From positions 105,622-169,621 of IMG/VR virus record IMGVR_UViG_3300047200_000500: a stretch of DNA of 64,000 nucleotides; one strand, given 5' to 3'. Below the pieces are notes generated by a model. That model saw only the letters and a list, made by a program, of their open reading frames with translations. It did no database searches and had not been told where the DNA came from. Both the position numbers and the translations under genes were made by a program. Positions 44,393-53,801 of the stretch are shown here, piece after piece; position 1 is the stretch's first letter, and the number at the start of each line of letters is the position of its first letter. The stretch comes from a virus.

Positions 44393-45007
44393 ATGTTACC
44401 ATTTATAGCTCCAGATAAGCCCATAAGGACAAGTGATGATTTTCTTATTGATTTAGATGTTGAAGAATGGTCCTGTGAAATGAAACTTGATGGTTACAGA
44501 ATGGAAATTAGCAAACATGATGGAATAATAATTGCTCGTAGTCGCCATAATGAAATTTTAAAAATTGATGGTTCTTTCATTGATTATTTCAACAGTCTTT
44601 TAAGTGAAGGAAGTGCCATTGACACTGAATGGATTAATCATGATAGAATAAAAGCAATTAATACTGTGATGAAATTCAATCTTCCTTTAGTTGAGTGTAT
44701 AGGCATACATGATGTGACTTGGCTAAACGGTAAGTATCTTGGTAATATTTCATTAAAAGAACGACGTAATTGTGATATTTACAAAAAATTACAGACAGCT
44801 TCCATGAATAATATAATAGATAATTTTAAAGTATTTAAAATTCCAATGTTGTCTGATGATAATACAATGATTGATTTTTATAACATGCAAAAAAGTATTA
44901 AAATTAGCGAAGGGATTGTTATTAAAAAATGGAATTCAAAATTGGTTGGAAATAGATCACAATCTGCTAAAAATCCAAGCTGGTACAAGATAAAGTACCG
45001 CAACTGA
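44393..45007 (+). CDS. Minimal ATP-dependent ligase-like nucleotidyltransferase
   Basis: 204 aa containing the adenylation-domain motifs: motif I EMKLDGYR (K31-D33-G34; K31 would carry AMP), the SRHNE region (motif Ia/III-like), IDTEWI, motif IV SEGIVIKKW and motif V SWYKIKYR. No C-terminal OB fold is present, so it is shorter than standard DNA ligases (about 300 aa or more). It may be a trimmed DNA ligase, an RNA ligase or an adenylyltransferase domain working with a partner. The next gene (sigma factor) starts 17 bases downstream. Confidence 0.7.
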   Translation: MLPFIAPDKPIRTSDDFLIDLDVEEWSCEMKLDGYRMEISKHDGIIIARSRHNEILKIDGSFIDYFNSLLSEGSAIDTEWINHDRIKAINTVMKFNLPLVECIGIHDVTWLNGKYLGNISLKERRNCDIYKKLQTASMNNIIDNFKVFKIPMLSDDNTMIDFYNMQKSIKISEGIVIKKWNSKLVGNRSQSAKNPSWYKIKYRN

Positions 45008-45024
45008 TCGAGGAACCAAGAACT

Positions 45025-45840
45025 ATGAGCCATTCTGTTAAACCAGTTTTATGTGCGTCTATTAGACCACATCTTAATTATCCTGACGAAGTTTTATTCG
45101 CAGAACTTAAGGGAACTGTAAAGTCAATTTGGAACACAGTGAGGGGTGGAAGCCCAAAATATGATTATGATGATGCCCTATCTGATGCTTGGATAGGGTA
45201 TACCAAAGCTAAAGAACATGATAATCTTCCTCCTTCTATTGCTGGCGAAATAATGGAATGTCCCATATGCGGGCACAAAATGCATATGCCGGTGACAATG
45301 GATGAGGATAAAAATGCAGATCCATCTAGAGATAGGTCATTTAATTTACAATGCGAATCGTGTAATCATGAATGGGTAAAAGAAATTAAGAAAACACAAT
45401 TTACCACTTGTGTCTATCATTATATTCGTGGAGAAATACAACGTGGTGCTCGTGAGAGTCGTCGTTGCGGGATTCAGAAAATAAAAAAGCAAGATATGAA
45501 TGGTCACAAAGTGGATCCATCAATCATAAGTATAGATGTCTTCTCACAGACTTCAGATAATGTCTGTGATGCCTTAAGTGTTGGTCAAAGTGTTCATGTT
45601 ACTGGAATTGGTATTGAAGTAAAGAAAAATGTTCATAGGGCAGTAAGTAAACTGCCACCCCGTCAATGTGAAGTAATATCAAGGATGTTTGGATTAGAAT
45701 ACAATAATGAGATATTAGAACCAATGTCTCAGGCCCAAGTGGCTGATCATATAGGGATATCAAGGCAACGTATTTGCGCAATTATTAAAGGTTCATTAGC
45801 CAGGCTACACAAAGAATTGGAGAAATCTTATGAAGCTTGA
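45025..45840 (+). CDS. Sigma-70-family factor with zinc-ribbon insertion
   Basis: Directs RNA polymerase to phage promoters. Region 2-like sequence is split: DYDDALSDAWIGYTKAK (residues ~47-63), then a zinc ribbon with CPIC (C79, C82) and CESC (C110, C113), then region 2 continues with TCVYHYIRGEIQRGARES (~128-145). Region 4 at ~203-265 contains KLPPRQCEVISRMFGL and the HTH MSQAQVADHIGISRQRICAIIKG. The zinc-ribbon insertion is unusual. It may serve late transcription and read the AT-rich boxes before virion genes; that link is inference. Confidence 0.8.
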   Translation: MSHSVKPVLCASIRPHLNYPDEVLFAELKGTVKSIWNTVRGGSPKYDYDDALSDAWIGYTKAKEHDNLPPSIAGEIMECPICGHKMHMPVTMDEDKNADPSRDRSFNLQCESCNHEWVKEIKKTQFTTCVYHYIRGEIQRGARESRRCGIQKIKKQDMNGHKVDPSIISIDVFSQTSDNVCDALSVGQSVHVTGIGIEVKKNVHRAVSKLPPRQCEVISRMFGLEYNNEILEPMSQAQVADHIGISRQRICAIIKGSLARLHKELEKSYEA

Positions 45841-46096
45841 TAAATTTGTTTTTGATAAAGCATATGATATTGTCATCATAACATACAGTGACAATACAAA
45901 AGCATCAATTGCTTTTTTTCTTGACAAACATGAAACTTTACATTGGTATGAATACAAGGGTGTTTGTGTCGAAAAAGTAATTAAAGAAATATTTGAACCA
46001 AAATTTAAATTTAAAGCATTAAGTAGGCACGACAATTCATCTTCATTTAAAAATGCACAAAGGGTTTCTCAAAAATTTATCAAGAATAAAACTTGA
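45830..46096 (+). CDS. Small unknown protein (88 aa)
   Basis: Overlaps the end of the sigma gene by 11 bases. Mixed alpha/beta with a KFKALSRHDNSSSF segment; no recognised family. It may be coexpressed with the sigma factor. Confidence 0.45.
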   Translation: MKLDKFVFDKAYDIVIITYSDNTKASIAFFLDKHETLHWYEYKGVCVEKVIKEIFEPKFKFKALSRHDNSSSFKNAQRVSQKFIKNKT

Positions 46097-46544
46097 TCAA
46101 TTAGGCGTATTAAAAGATTGTACTGCCGTTTTAGGTAAAAGTGAATACGGATCTATATATAAATTGTTTAATGGTGAATCAGATAATTGGTGGTGGAGAT
46201 CTATTAGTAAGAAAGAATTAACTCCTGATTATTATGCGATAGTTTTATTTATTAGCCATATTGATTATGGTCGGCGTATGTCGATTAAAACTTATTTAAA
46301 TTTTGTTCAAAATAGCGTCAATAATTCTAAGACACCGGTATCTTCAACTATATGCGGAATAATGATTGGTAATATTGTATTTGTAAAGGATGTCTATAAT
46401 AACCAAACTTATAAATTTAATTTTGACATTAATACAGAAGATAATGTAACAATTAAATCAATTGGATCTAGCTTTGATAATGTATATTTTAGAGGAATTT
46501 TTAATTTAAAAAATTGTCCGTTTTATTGCCCAATTTCGTGTTAG
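46053..46544 (+). CDS. Unknown 163-aa protein
   Basis: Overlaps the previous gene by 44 bases. The protein contains GESDNWWWRSISKKEL and later beta strands; ends with a Cys-rich PFYCPISC tail. No recognised family and no clear Shine-Dalgarno, so confidence is modest. Confidence 0.42.
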   Translation: MHKGFLKNLSRIKLDQLGVLKDCTAVLGKSEYGSIYKLFNGESDNWWWRSISKKELTPDYYAIVLFISHIDYGRRMSIKTYLNFVQNSVNNSKTPVSSTICGIMIGNIVFVKDVYNNQTYKFNFDINTEDNVTIKSIGSSFDNVYFRGIFNLKNCPFYCPISC

Positions 46545-46549
46545 TTCGA

Positions 46550-46567
46550 CAAATATATAAAGTAACA
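46550..46567 (+). promoter_or_regulatory. CAAATATATAA box before the gpI-like giant gene
   Basis: CAAATATATAA (46550-46560) followed by AGTAACA and the ATG at 46568. Same sequence class as 33341; supports this ATG as the true start. Confidence 0.4.
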
Positions 46568-49500
46568 ATGGCTACATCAAATAATCCCTATTTTAGGTTG
46601 TTTCCCTTAAATAACGCTCGCACTGGCTTTAAGCCATATGCGATGCCAGTTTTATATATAGAACGTTATAGATTAACTGAAGATGGAATGGCTATAAGTG
46701 ATTCAGAAACTCAAAAAATAAGATATTATGTAGTTAATGCCCCTGATGTCGCTAAGGTTGCTGGACCATTTAATACTAATTTAAGAGTTCCAAATATTTC
46801 ATTGTATGAAATAGATTTAACTGTACAGCAATTGAATGATAAAATATTAAAAATAAATGGTTATCAATTCTACCGTAAAACTATTGACAGTAAAGGTGTT
46901 GTAACATATACTCCAATTGACTTTTCTGAAGCTGAAACTGGAGACTATTTTGATTATAGGTTGGAATCCAATAATGTAGGTGATAAAGTAGAATATTTTA
47001 AAGATGCGTATTACTATGATCTTTCAGGTGTAGAAATTACGGTTGATGGTCTTCCAAAACCAAATAGATATTTCTTCATTTGGGAAGCCACTTTCTTTAG
47101 AAGAATTTCTACTTTAAATGGCAATTTGAAATGTGTTGGTACTGATCTGGGGATGTCAAATGAAATATTAGAAGTTAATCATCCTGGTGAAGTACATCAC
47201 GCAATGTGGAGAGGTACTCCATCGCTTTATTTTAATTATGAAGGATATAAAGAATCAACTGACCCTACATTGGAATTTTATAGACCATTCGCTGACTTAT
47301 TACAAGACATATTTGATGAACAAGCACTTTTGGATGGTATCAATCGTATAGATACTGTTCCCATTGCTTTTATACCTTATTTGGCTTATCTTATAGGGTG
47401 GGATTTACCAAATTATCCAGGTGTGACAGATAATCTTAGAAGAAAAATTCTTAAGCGTGCTGTTCATTTACAAAAATTGAAAGGATCAAAGAGAGCAATA
47501 AGTGAATTATTTGAAATGTTTGGTTTTACTGTTAATATTATCAATTTATGGGCTGATAAACAAGGTGATAAACTTCTTAGTGCTGGTAATGGTTTGGAAA
47601 CCTTATTGACTGTACAGGTTGATCAACTTCTTTCAAATTATAATGCTATAGGGTTTGGTATTGATTATCCAATACCATTAACTTTTTTACCAAATAAAAA
47701 TGTACAAATAGTCTTATATGCTTACCAAGTTAAGCAGGGTACCAATGACTATCAAAAATTGGTTGATTTTTCAAATAAGCTTTCATCAAATCTTGAGTTC
47801 TATAATGACGATACAATAAGATATGATGTCAACAATACTATAACAACTAAATCTATAAATGAATTAAATGCATCATTCACTAATGATGGTTTAATTGGAT
47901 CCACTAAAGTATTGATTGGTGGAATGAGTTATCAGATTTATGGCAGAAAAATATTGAATTCATCTAATATTTCTTTTGATAAAAATGAAAATACAATAAT
48001 TTTAAACTTTGACCATGAGTTAAGTGTTGATGGTGGTCAATTATTTGTATTTCCTATTTATGAAAGAACAAAATTAATAATTCCAAATGAATTATTAAAC
48101 ACCAAGTCTAGTAGATTCGATGCTGAGATAGCAAATAAGGATAATAGTCCAATAGATTATAATTTATTGATCTACATGTTGTCGTTTATTTTTAAACTTA
48201 AATCATTTCATTCTTTATTAAGAAAACTGATTTATACAATTGATATTTATGAAGTTTATAACTTAATTGATTTCTGTGTTTCTGAAAATGATTTATTAAA
48301 GCCAGGAACTAGTTCTGGTGATTTACAAGTTCCACCAGCTATAATACCTACTGGTGAGACATGTGATGATTCTAATCGCAATTTTAAAGATTCTGACATT
48401 AATTTAAAAAATATAATTGTGCAGGGTTTAGAGGCAGAATTTCAAGGCTGGAAAAATCAAAGAACTACAGATAGCGATGGTAAAATAATAGGTGATAATT
48501 GTGAATTAAATAAAGAAGGGCAAGATAAAGTACTGGTTGATAATACTACTGATTTTGATCAAAAACCAGACAATAGACCAACTTATTGCATTAATCTTCC
48601 ATCAAAACCAGATTTTTGTTATAAAGGAAGAGTGACAGCCGACGAAGTAACTGTTACCATAGCAGAATTAAAAGAGATTTATCAGAATGTTCCATGCGGA
48701 CCGAAACTTGGATATGGATTCTATTGGGAAGAGAAATCTCGTGTAAACTTTGATCATCAAAATGTTGGTTTTTTAAATTCAAGGTTGAAATTTGTTGATA
48801 ATAAAGATGTAACATTACATTATAGTGCATATCCATATTATGATAAAGATGTTCAAAAATCTCAAAATACTTTAGCTTTAAGCCCATCGTCATTAAATAT
48901 TGAGAAAGAACATCTCGGATTTCCTTCTCACAGATTTTTATCAATGGGATATCTTGCCAATGATTATGATTATACATCTTTAAATATATCATATGGATAT
49001 GATCTTGTTCGCAAACGACCATGGGACGAAGAATTTCAATGTGGATATTATTTAAACACGCTTAATGCCACTCTATCAACAATAAGCGGAAAATCTGTTA
49101 GAATATTCTATAATGGAAGTTCATTTGATATAGAAGAAATGTATACTGGATCAATGATCAAAAATGGATTCATGACTTATAATGATGCTGAATCATATAT
49201 TAATTCAAATAATATGTTCGTTGAACAAGATTTAACATGGTCTAATAGTGATTTGATTTATATTGGAAATGGAATTGAATCAGAAATTGATTCTCTAAGT
49301 GATCATACAATAACAACTGGTGATGACAGATTAATAACTCATAATGTGTATCAACATACTGAAACAAATCCATATGTCGTAGATGATTTCACAATAAATT
49401 CTTCATCAGTTATATCAACAAGTAATGATTATGGCCCAATATTTAGAAGTGTATGTAAAAGTTCTAATGAAGATTTTTCTGGTGGCTATCCGTCAATTAG

Positions 49501-50449
49501 CAACACCACTACAATTAGTGGAAATTACAGGTTTGATACAACTGATCCAAGTGGTTTACTTGATAGACCATTAATAGCTTCTGGAGTTGGTTTACCTCTA
49601 AATCCATTAAAAACCAGTGCAAGATTTTTTGAAAATTCAATGATATTTGTTAGTAATAATGATTCTAATTATCAATATGTTGTACCATATAGACTTGATT
49701 GTAGTTGCATGATAAACGTTTGTGATCAGACTAATATGACTGGTGATTATACAGAATGCAAACCAGAATCTTTGTATGATCAAAATGGCAATCTTGATGT
49801 ATCTCCTGATAAAATCGAATTTGATTTTACAGCTTTATTAATTGAGAAAATATCATTATGTTCACGTTTGTCAAATCATGAAATTAAAAATTTATTCTGT
49901 ATTAAGGATGATTGTTCATTACCAGAAACAGGATCATTCAGATATAAAGATGATTATCAAATAATTTATGAATTGTCCTGGATAACAATGAACGACATAT
50001 TAGATTTAATATTTGTAACTAAAGATCCTAGAACTCCTGGTGCCAATTCTGATGAATTTATAAAAGATGGTAGAGTTTATGTAAAAGGGATAATCACAAC
50101 CACAAGACAAATAATTAGAAATGGTACAATTATAGAAGCAGAAGGTGTTGAACAGGTTGTAGATTATTTCCAAATTAATGTTAAATGTGGTGATACAGCA
50201 TTTGAAAATCCTTTCTCTTATGGTATAGATTGTGCTATTCATGATGACCTTGAAATTGTTGTGTCTGATGGTCCAAGATGGATGGATCCAGAAGATGTAG
50301 GCCCTGGTGGAGTAACATTCATAGAATCTACTGTTGACCCATGGAAGAGAGGTACTGTATGGGCAGATGTTGATTCTGATACATCTGGGATAACTTACCC
50401 GACGCCAAACCCATTAATGTGGATAGATTTTGTTAGTAACGGATTGTAA
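46568..50449 (+). CDS. Very large gpI-like baseplate wedge / tail fibre adaptor protein
   Basis: The frame opens at 46514 but ATG 46568 is preferred. The 1293-aa product has a P2 gpI-type 'tail protein I' region at ~236-330: DLLQDIFDEQALLDG, IPYLAYLIGWDLPNYPG, LRRKILKRAVHLQKLKGSKR and AISELFEMFGFTV. In myophages this family joins the baseplate wedge to the tail fibres. The remaining ~950 residues are beta-rich with many Cys and Tyr/Asn; the protein is far longer than the ~180 aa of P2 gpI, so it is an expanded, multi-domain wedge component. Confidence 0.75.
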   Translation: MATSNNPYFRLFPLNNARTGFKPYAMPVLYIERYRLTEDGMAISDSETQKIRYYVVNAPDVAKVAGPFNTNLRVPNISLYEIDLTVQQLNDKILKINGYQFYRKTIDSKGVVTYTPIDFSEAETGDYFDYRLESNNVGDKVEYFKDAYYYDLSGVEITVDGLPKPNRYFFIWEATFFRRISTLNGNLKCVGTDLGMSNEILEVNHPGEVHHAMWRGTPSLYFNYEGYKESTDPTLEFYRPFADLLQDIFDEQALLDGINRIDTVPIAFIPYLAYLIGWDLPNYPGVTDNLRRKILKRAVHLQKLKGSKRAISELFEMFGFTVNIINLWADKQGDKLLSAGNGLETLLTVQVDQLLSNYNAIGFGIDYPIPLTFLPNKNVQIVLYAYQVKQGTNDYQKLVDFSNKLSSNLEFYNDDTIRYDVNNTITTKSINELNASFTNDGLIGSTKVLIGGMSYQIYGRKILNSSNISFDKNENTIILNFDHELSVDGGQLFVFPIYERTKLIIPNELLNTKSSRFDAEIANKDNSPIDYNLLIYMLSFIFKLKSFHSLLRKLIYTIDIYEVYNLIDFCVSENDLLKPGTSSGDLQVPPAIIPTGETCDDSNRNFKDSDINLKNIIVQGLEAEFQGWKNQRTTDSDGKIIGDNCELNKEGQDKVLVDNTTDFDQKPDNRPTYCINLPSKPDFCYKGRVTADEVTVTIAELKEIYQNVPCGPKLGYGFYWEEKSRVNFDHQNVGFLNSRLKFVDNKDVTLHYSAYPYYDKDVQKSQNTLALSPSSLNIEKEHLGFPSHRFLSMGYLANDYDYTSLNISYGYDLVRKRPWDEEFQCGYYLNTLNATLSTISGKSVRIFYNGSSFDIEEMYTGSMIKNGFMTYNDAESYINSNNMFVEQDLTWSNSDLIYIGNGIESEIDSLSDHTITTGDDRLITHNVYQHTETNPYVVDDFTINSSSVISTSNDYGPIFRSVCKSSNEDFSGGYPSISNTTTISGNYRFDTTDPSGLLDRPLIASGVGLPLNPLKTSARFFENSMIFVSNNDSNYQYVVPYRLDCSCMINVCDQTNMTGDYTECKPESLYDQNGNLDVSPDKIEFDFTALLIEKISLCSRLSNHEIKNLFCIKDDCSLPETGSFRYKDDYQIIYELSWITMNDILDLIFVTKDPRTPGANSDEFIKDGRVYVKGIITTTRQIIRNGTIIEAEGVEQVVDYFQINVKCGDTAFENPFSYGIDCAIHDDLEIVVSDGPRWMDPEDVGPGGVTFIESTVDPWKRGTVWADVDSDTSGITYPTPNPLMWIDFVSNGL

Positions 50450-50457
50450 ATATATCA
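50447..50457 (+). promoter_or_regulatory. TAAATATATCA box
   Basis: Located 18 bases before the ATG at 50476, overlapping the end of the preceding gene. The same AAATATATCA occurs at 23421-23430. Confidence 0.35.
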
Positions 50458-50475
50458 TTCAAAGATAACTAGAAT

Positions 50476-50904
50476 ATGAGCAAAATCAATACTAAACTTG
50501 GGGTGCTATTAGAAGACGTGAAAATGTCTCACGAGCATAATGATTCCATATCTGCTGTTTGTAATAAAATTAAAACTCTTGAGATACAGACTAAAGAATC
50601 AAGAACTGAATTATCACAATGCATTGATGCCCTTTGTGCCGATTTGGCAAAAGAAATTAGAAGACTTCAAATAGATTTAAATGTCACAATGACTAAAATA
50701 GGATGCAATGTTGGATATAGATCTAAATATATCACATGTGAAGTGGTGCCATTTCAAAATAAATGGAATTTTAGTAGTTCAGATTTTGGAAGAATGTTTA
50801 TGAGAAGATATCCAGATTGTTGTGATCTTGGTGGTTCAATACCGCATTTAGCTAAGTGCCTCGCTGAATTCTTCACTAATCAATATAGATCATTAAACCC
50901 ATGA
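50476..50904 (+). CDS. Unknown coiled-coil protein (142 aa)
   Basis: Start preceded by TAGAATATGAGC as at 33357. The N-terminal half is coiled coil (TKESRTELSQCIDALCADLAKEIRR), the C-terminal half compact with conserved-looking Cys (RRYPDCCDLGG, LAKCLAEFF). It follows the gpI-like gene, so is likely a virion protein. Ends in an ATGA overlap. Confidence 0.5.
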   Translation: MSKINTKLGVLLEDVKMSHEHNDSISAVCNKIKTLEIQTKESRTELSQCIDALCADLAKEIRRLQIDLNVTMTKIGCNVGYRSKYITCEVVPFQNKWNFSSSDFGRMFMRRYPDCCDLGGSIPHLAKCLAEFFTNQYRSLNP

Positions 50905-51146
50905 CTTTAACCACTACTGGTGTTCCAATGGCAGGAATGTATGCTATTAACACTGATGCTAAGTATATTGATCCAAAATCTAGTGTGAAACATAAGAAAA
51001 CTAAGAAAACTACATTTTCTCCATTTATGAACAAATCTGATGCATCAAAACAGCACATTACTGGTATAATGGATAATGCTGGAAAAAAGAAATCCAAAAT
51101 TGAAGAGAAGATAGATAGTAAAATAAGGGATTTATTAAATGACTGA
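50901..51146 (+). CDS. Small basic unknown protein (81 aa)
   Basis: Coupled to neighbours by overlaps on both sides. Lys-rich with KHKKTKKTTF and a helical C-terminus (KKKSKIEEKIDSKIRDLL). No family recognised; possibly a DNA- or protein-binding virion accessory. Confidence 0.45.
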   Translation: MTLTTTGVPMAGMYAINTDAKYIDPKSSVKHKKTKKTTFSPFMNKSDASKQHITGIMDNAGKKKSKIEEKIDSKIRDLLND

Positions 51147-51777
51147 TCTAGATAATAGAATAAGGTTGGACCAGTCAATAGTTGATTTCACTAAGTCTGG
51201 TACGACTGGTGAACTTCATGATGAATATCCAAAACCAAATACTCAGGCCAGATTTGATTTAATGAGGACTTATTTGATTGGATTACTATCTAATCAATCG
51301 TCTGATGAAGATACTGATGGTGAACCGTTTGAAAAGCGTACTGGAACATTATGGTACAAGAAAAAATCTGCTCTTCTTGAATTATTCAATGGCACAGAAT
51401 TTGAAGATTTATCAAAACATATAGGTATTACCATTGATAAAACTAAAATACCTATTGAATCAGTGATACTCAATATCTTAGCCGCTTTGCGTTATGTGGC
51501 ACCAAGAGTGATTTGGTGTGGACGATTTGATCAAAATGTTACAGATATCATCCAAATACCAGCAGCATATCAAGGATATGCTGCAATGCCAAATATGCAT
51601 CCATTAGTGTACATTAATGGTTTATTAATAGATCCACGTGATACAACTATACAAGCTGGATCACCGTTCTATATTAAAATGAACGATAATTTTATTCCAG
51701 AAGTTGGCCAAAAATATACTGTAATACTTGAACAAGTTTCTGACATAACTCAAGAAGACATAATCGGTCAAGGATAA
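51139..51777 (+). CDS. Fibre/baseplate adaptor protein
   Basis: Contains KRTGTLWYKKKSALLELFNGTEFEDL, the 'GtlWynt....l.vyngt.w..l' pattern common in phage tail fibre and baseplate adaptors. The N-terminus is helical and the C-terminus has a beta-sandwich-like part (HPLVYINGLLIDPRDTTIQ). 212 aa. Position between gpI-like and other tail proteins fits. Overlaps the previous gene by 8 bases. Confidence 0.58.
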   Translation: MTDLDNRIRLDQSIVDFTKSGTTGELHDEYPKPNTQARFDLMRTYLIGLLSNQSSDEDTDGEPFEKRTGTLWYKKKSALLELFNGTEFEDLSKHIGITIDKTKIPIESVILNILAALRYVAPRVIWCGRFDQNVTDIIQIPAAYQGYAAMPNMHPLVYINGLLIDPRDTTIQAGSPFYIKMNDNFIPEVGQKYTVILEQVSDITQEDIIGQG

Positions 51778-51780
51778 AGT

Positions 51781-52860
51781 ATGCAAACAGCTAAATTCGA
51801 AGAATTTTACAACGGTATTCGTGATGATAAACACGGATCTATTGGTATAATTGAGTTTATCATTAAAGATAAAAATGGGAACATTTTAGACCATAAAATT
51901 GAAAAGAATATTATTAAAATATTTGCAAAGGAGATGTTAGCTCACAGACTTCCAAGTACTAAAATCTGGAATCCTGATGCCAATGGTGGACTTGGAGCAT
52001 GGGTTGATTCAGGTATTGATATAGATGAAGAATATTCAGCACGTTATGTGATGTTTGGTGCTTCGTTTGATTCAAATGGGACTCCTCTTGGAACTAATGA
52101 TCCACGTTTTTACACAAATGATGAAGTAACTGGTCAATTTATTCCAGTAAAATTAAACCCAAGTGCCGATTATGATGGTGGATTAATAAATGCCATACCA
52201 ATTGCTGAACCAAATAGACCATTAAAGAGAGTTGAAAATATTAGCTTCAGGTCAACATATCAGCCATCTGGTTCTCCATTAATAGATGAAAATGTTAGAG
52301 CTATAAATAATATAGTAAGTCTTGAAACAACTCTTAGACTTGCTGAATATAATGGTTTTGAGGTTAGTGGTGGAGATTTCTTTACTATTACAGAAGTAGC
52401 TTTAGTTGGCGGCAGGTTATTTAATGCTGTCCCAAGTTGTGACTGTGATCCAATTAATTTATTTCTTCAAGGTTTACCAGGATCGACCAGTTTAGAAGTT
52501 GCAGTTAATGCAGTTGCAAATGGTACCAATGTAATAACTATTGATACAGCAGAACAAACTGCTGCAGTTGGCTTGTTTAAACTTGGCGATCAGGTTAAGT
52601 TAGTTAATCAAGGTGGCACTCAGACAAATCACAATGTATTGAACCAAGTTAATTCAAACTATTTAGTAACAAGTTTTTCTGGTGGCCGTGACATACAATT
52701 AGACAGAGTTCCAACTGATTCTAATGGTTCGCCCATCATAGGTAACATTGGTGTTTTCAGAAATACTATGAAAATATTCAGTCACAGAATATTATCATAT
52801 CCCATTCGCAAAAGCGACGTGTTTGAAATCATCGTACGGTGGTCGTTAATTTTCAGTTGA
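51781..52860 (+). CDS. Virion tail protein (359 aa)
   Basis: AAGGATAAAG precedes the ATG. The N-terminus GSIGIIEFIIKDKNGNILDHKIEKNIIKIFAKEMLAH and the C-terminus KIFSHRILSYPIRKSDVFEIIVRWSLIFS correspond to a widespread phage tail-associated protein shape in which the final strands end in 'vrW...Fs'. Middle segment (NVRAINNIVSLETTLRL) is beta-rich. No enzymatic motif. Probably a baseplate-peripheral or fibre-base protein. Confidence 0.58.
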   Translation: MQTAKFEEFYNGIRDDKHGSIGIIEFIIKDKNGNILDHKIEKNIIKIFAKEMLAHRLPSTKIWNPDANGGLGAWVDSGIDIDEEYSARYVMFGASFDSNGTPLGTNDPRFYTNDEVTGQFIPVKLNPSADYDGGLINAIPIAEPNRPLKRVENISFRSTYQPSGSPLIDENVRAINNIVSLETTLRLAEYNGFEVSGGDFFTITEVALVGGRLFNAVPSCDCDPINLFLQGLPGSTSLEVAVNAVANGTNVITIDTAEQTAAVGLFKLGDQVKLVNQGGTQTNHNVLNQVNSNYLVTSFSGGRDIQLDRVPTDSNGSPIIGNIGVFRNTMKIFSHRILSYPIRKSDVFEIIVRWSLIFS

Positions 52861-52864
52861 TTTA

Positions 52865-53797
52865 ATGCCAACAGGCATAAAAATAAATTGGCCAATATAT
52901 GATCAATTATTAATTGATAACGTTTCAAAATATAATATTTTAGAATTTACTAGAAAATTCTTACCACATATTTCTCCAACAGCTGTTGCTAAAAGGATTA
53001 AAAAATTAAATTTAAAACCGTTAAAATTTGAATTTAATGATGAAATAAGAGAAAGAGTAAAAAATGGAGTAACTAGTAATTATTTTGATGAAAAAACTGA
53101 TAAATTGTTACTTGATAATATCAAGTCAATGTCAATTAAAGAATTATCAAGATTGACTGGATACGATAAAACAGCAATATGGCGTAGACTTAAAGAAATT
53201 AATTATATTCATGATAAAAATGATGTTTATAATAAACACAGTATCGCAGTTAAATTAGCATTATCAAATCCAGAAGTTAAAAGAAAATTATCAGTTGCTT
53301 CTAAGGGTAAAGTATTAAGCGAAGAAACTAAATTAAAAATAAGTCAATATATGACTGGTAGTGGTAATCATCAATATGGTAAACCAAGAACTAAAGAAGA
53401 AAATGAAAAAGTATCTTTAAAAATACATGAATTAATGTCACTTGGTAAAATTAATAATAAATGTTATATTAATGGTTGGCATCAATCTAGTAAATCTGGT
53501 AATGTCCACTATAGATCATCTTATGAATTGGCTTATTATAAAAAACTTGATGCCGACGATAATGTAATTAATTATAAGGTTGAGCCACTATTAATTAAAT
53601 ATTTTTACAAAAATTGTCTAAAATATTATAAACCAGATCTATTAGTTAATAGAAACAGTGGTCCAACACTGGAAGAAATTAAACCATTAATATTTGTTCA
53701 TTGTAAAAGAAATCAAGCAAAATTTAAATATGCCAGTGATTATGCGACAAGGTGCAACCTAGAATTTAAAGTCATAACTGAAAAAGACATATTTTAA
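52865..53797 (+). CDS. Putative homing endonuclease: HTH, NUMOD3, PD-(D/E)XK-like nuclease
   Basis: The N-terminal ~120 residues hold two HTH-like units (SPTAVAKRIKKLNL and SIKELSRLTGYDKTAIWRRLKE). Residues ~130-195 match NUMOD3-type DNA-binding repeats (KGKVLSEETKLKISQYMTG, GKPRTKEENEKVS). The C-terminal ~100 residues resemble a PD-(D/E)XK nuclease (YRSSYELAYYKKLD, then YYKPDLLV...LEEIKP). The combination with NUMOD3 marks a free-standing mobile nuclease. It lies between two tail genes with no intron seen. Confidence 0.7.
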   Translation: MPTGIKINWPIYDQLLIDNVSKYNILEFTRKFLPHISPTAVAKRIKKLNLKPLKFEFNDEIRERVKNGVTSNYFDEKTDKLLLDNIKSMSIKELSRLTGYDKTAIWRRLKEINYIHDKNDVYNKHSIAVKLALSNPEVKRKLSVASKGKVLSEETKLKISQYMTGSGNHQYGKPRTKEENEKVSLKIHELMSLGKINNKCYINGWHQSSKSGNVHYRSSYELAYYKKLDADDNVINYKVEPLLIKYFYKNCLKYYKPDLLVNRNSGPTLEEIKPLIFVHCKRNQAKFKYASDYATRCNLEFKVITEKDIF

Positions 53798-53801
53798 ATA
53801 T

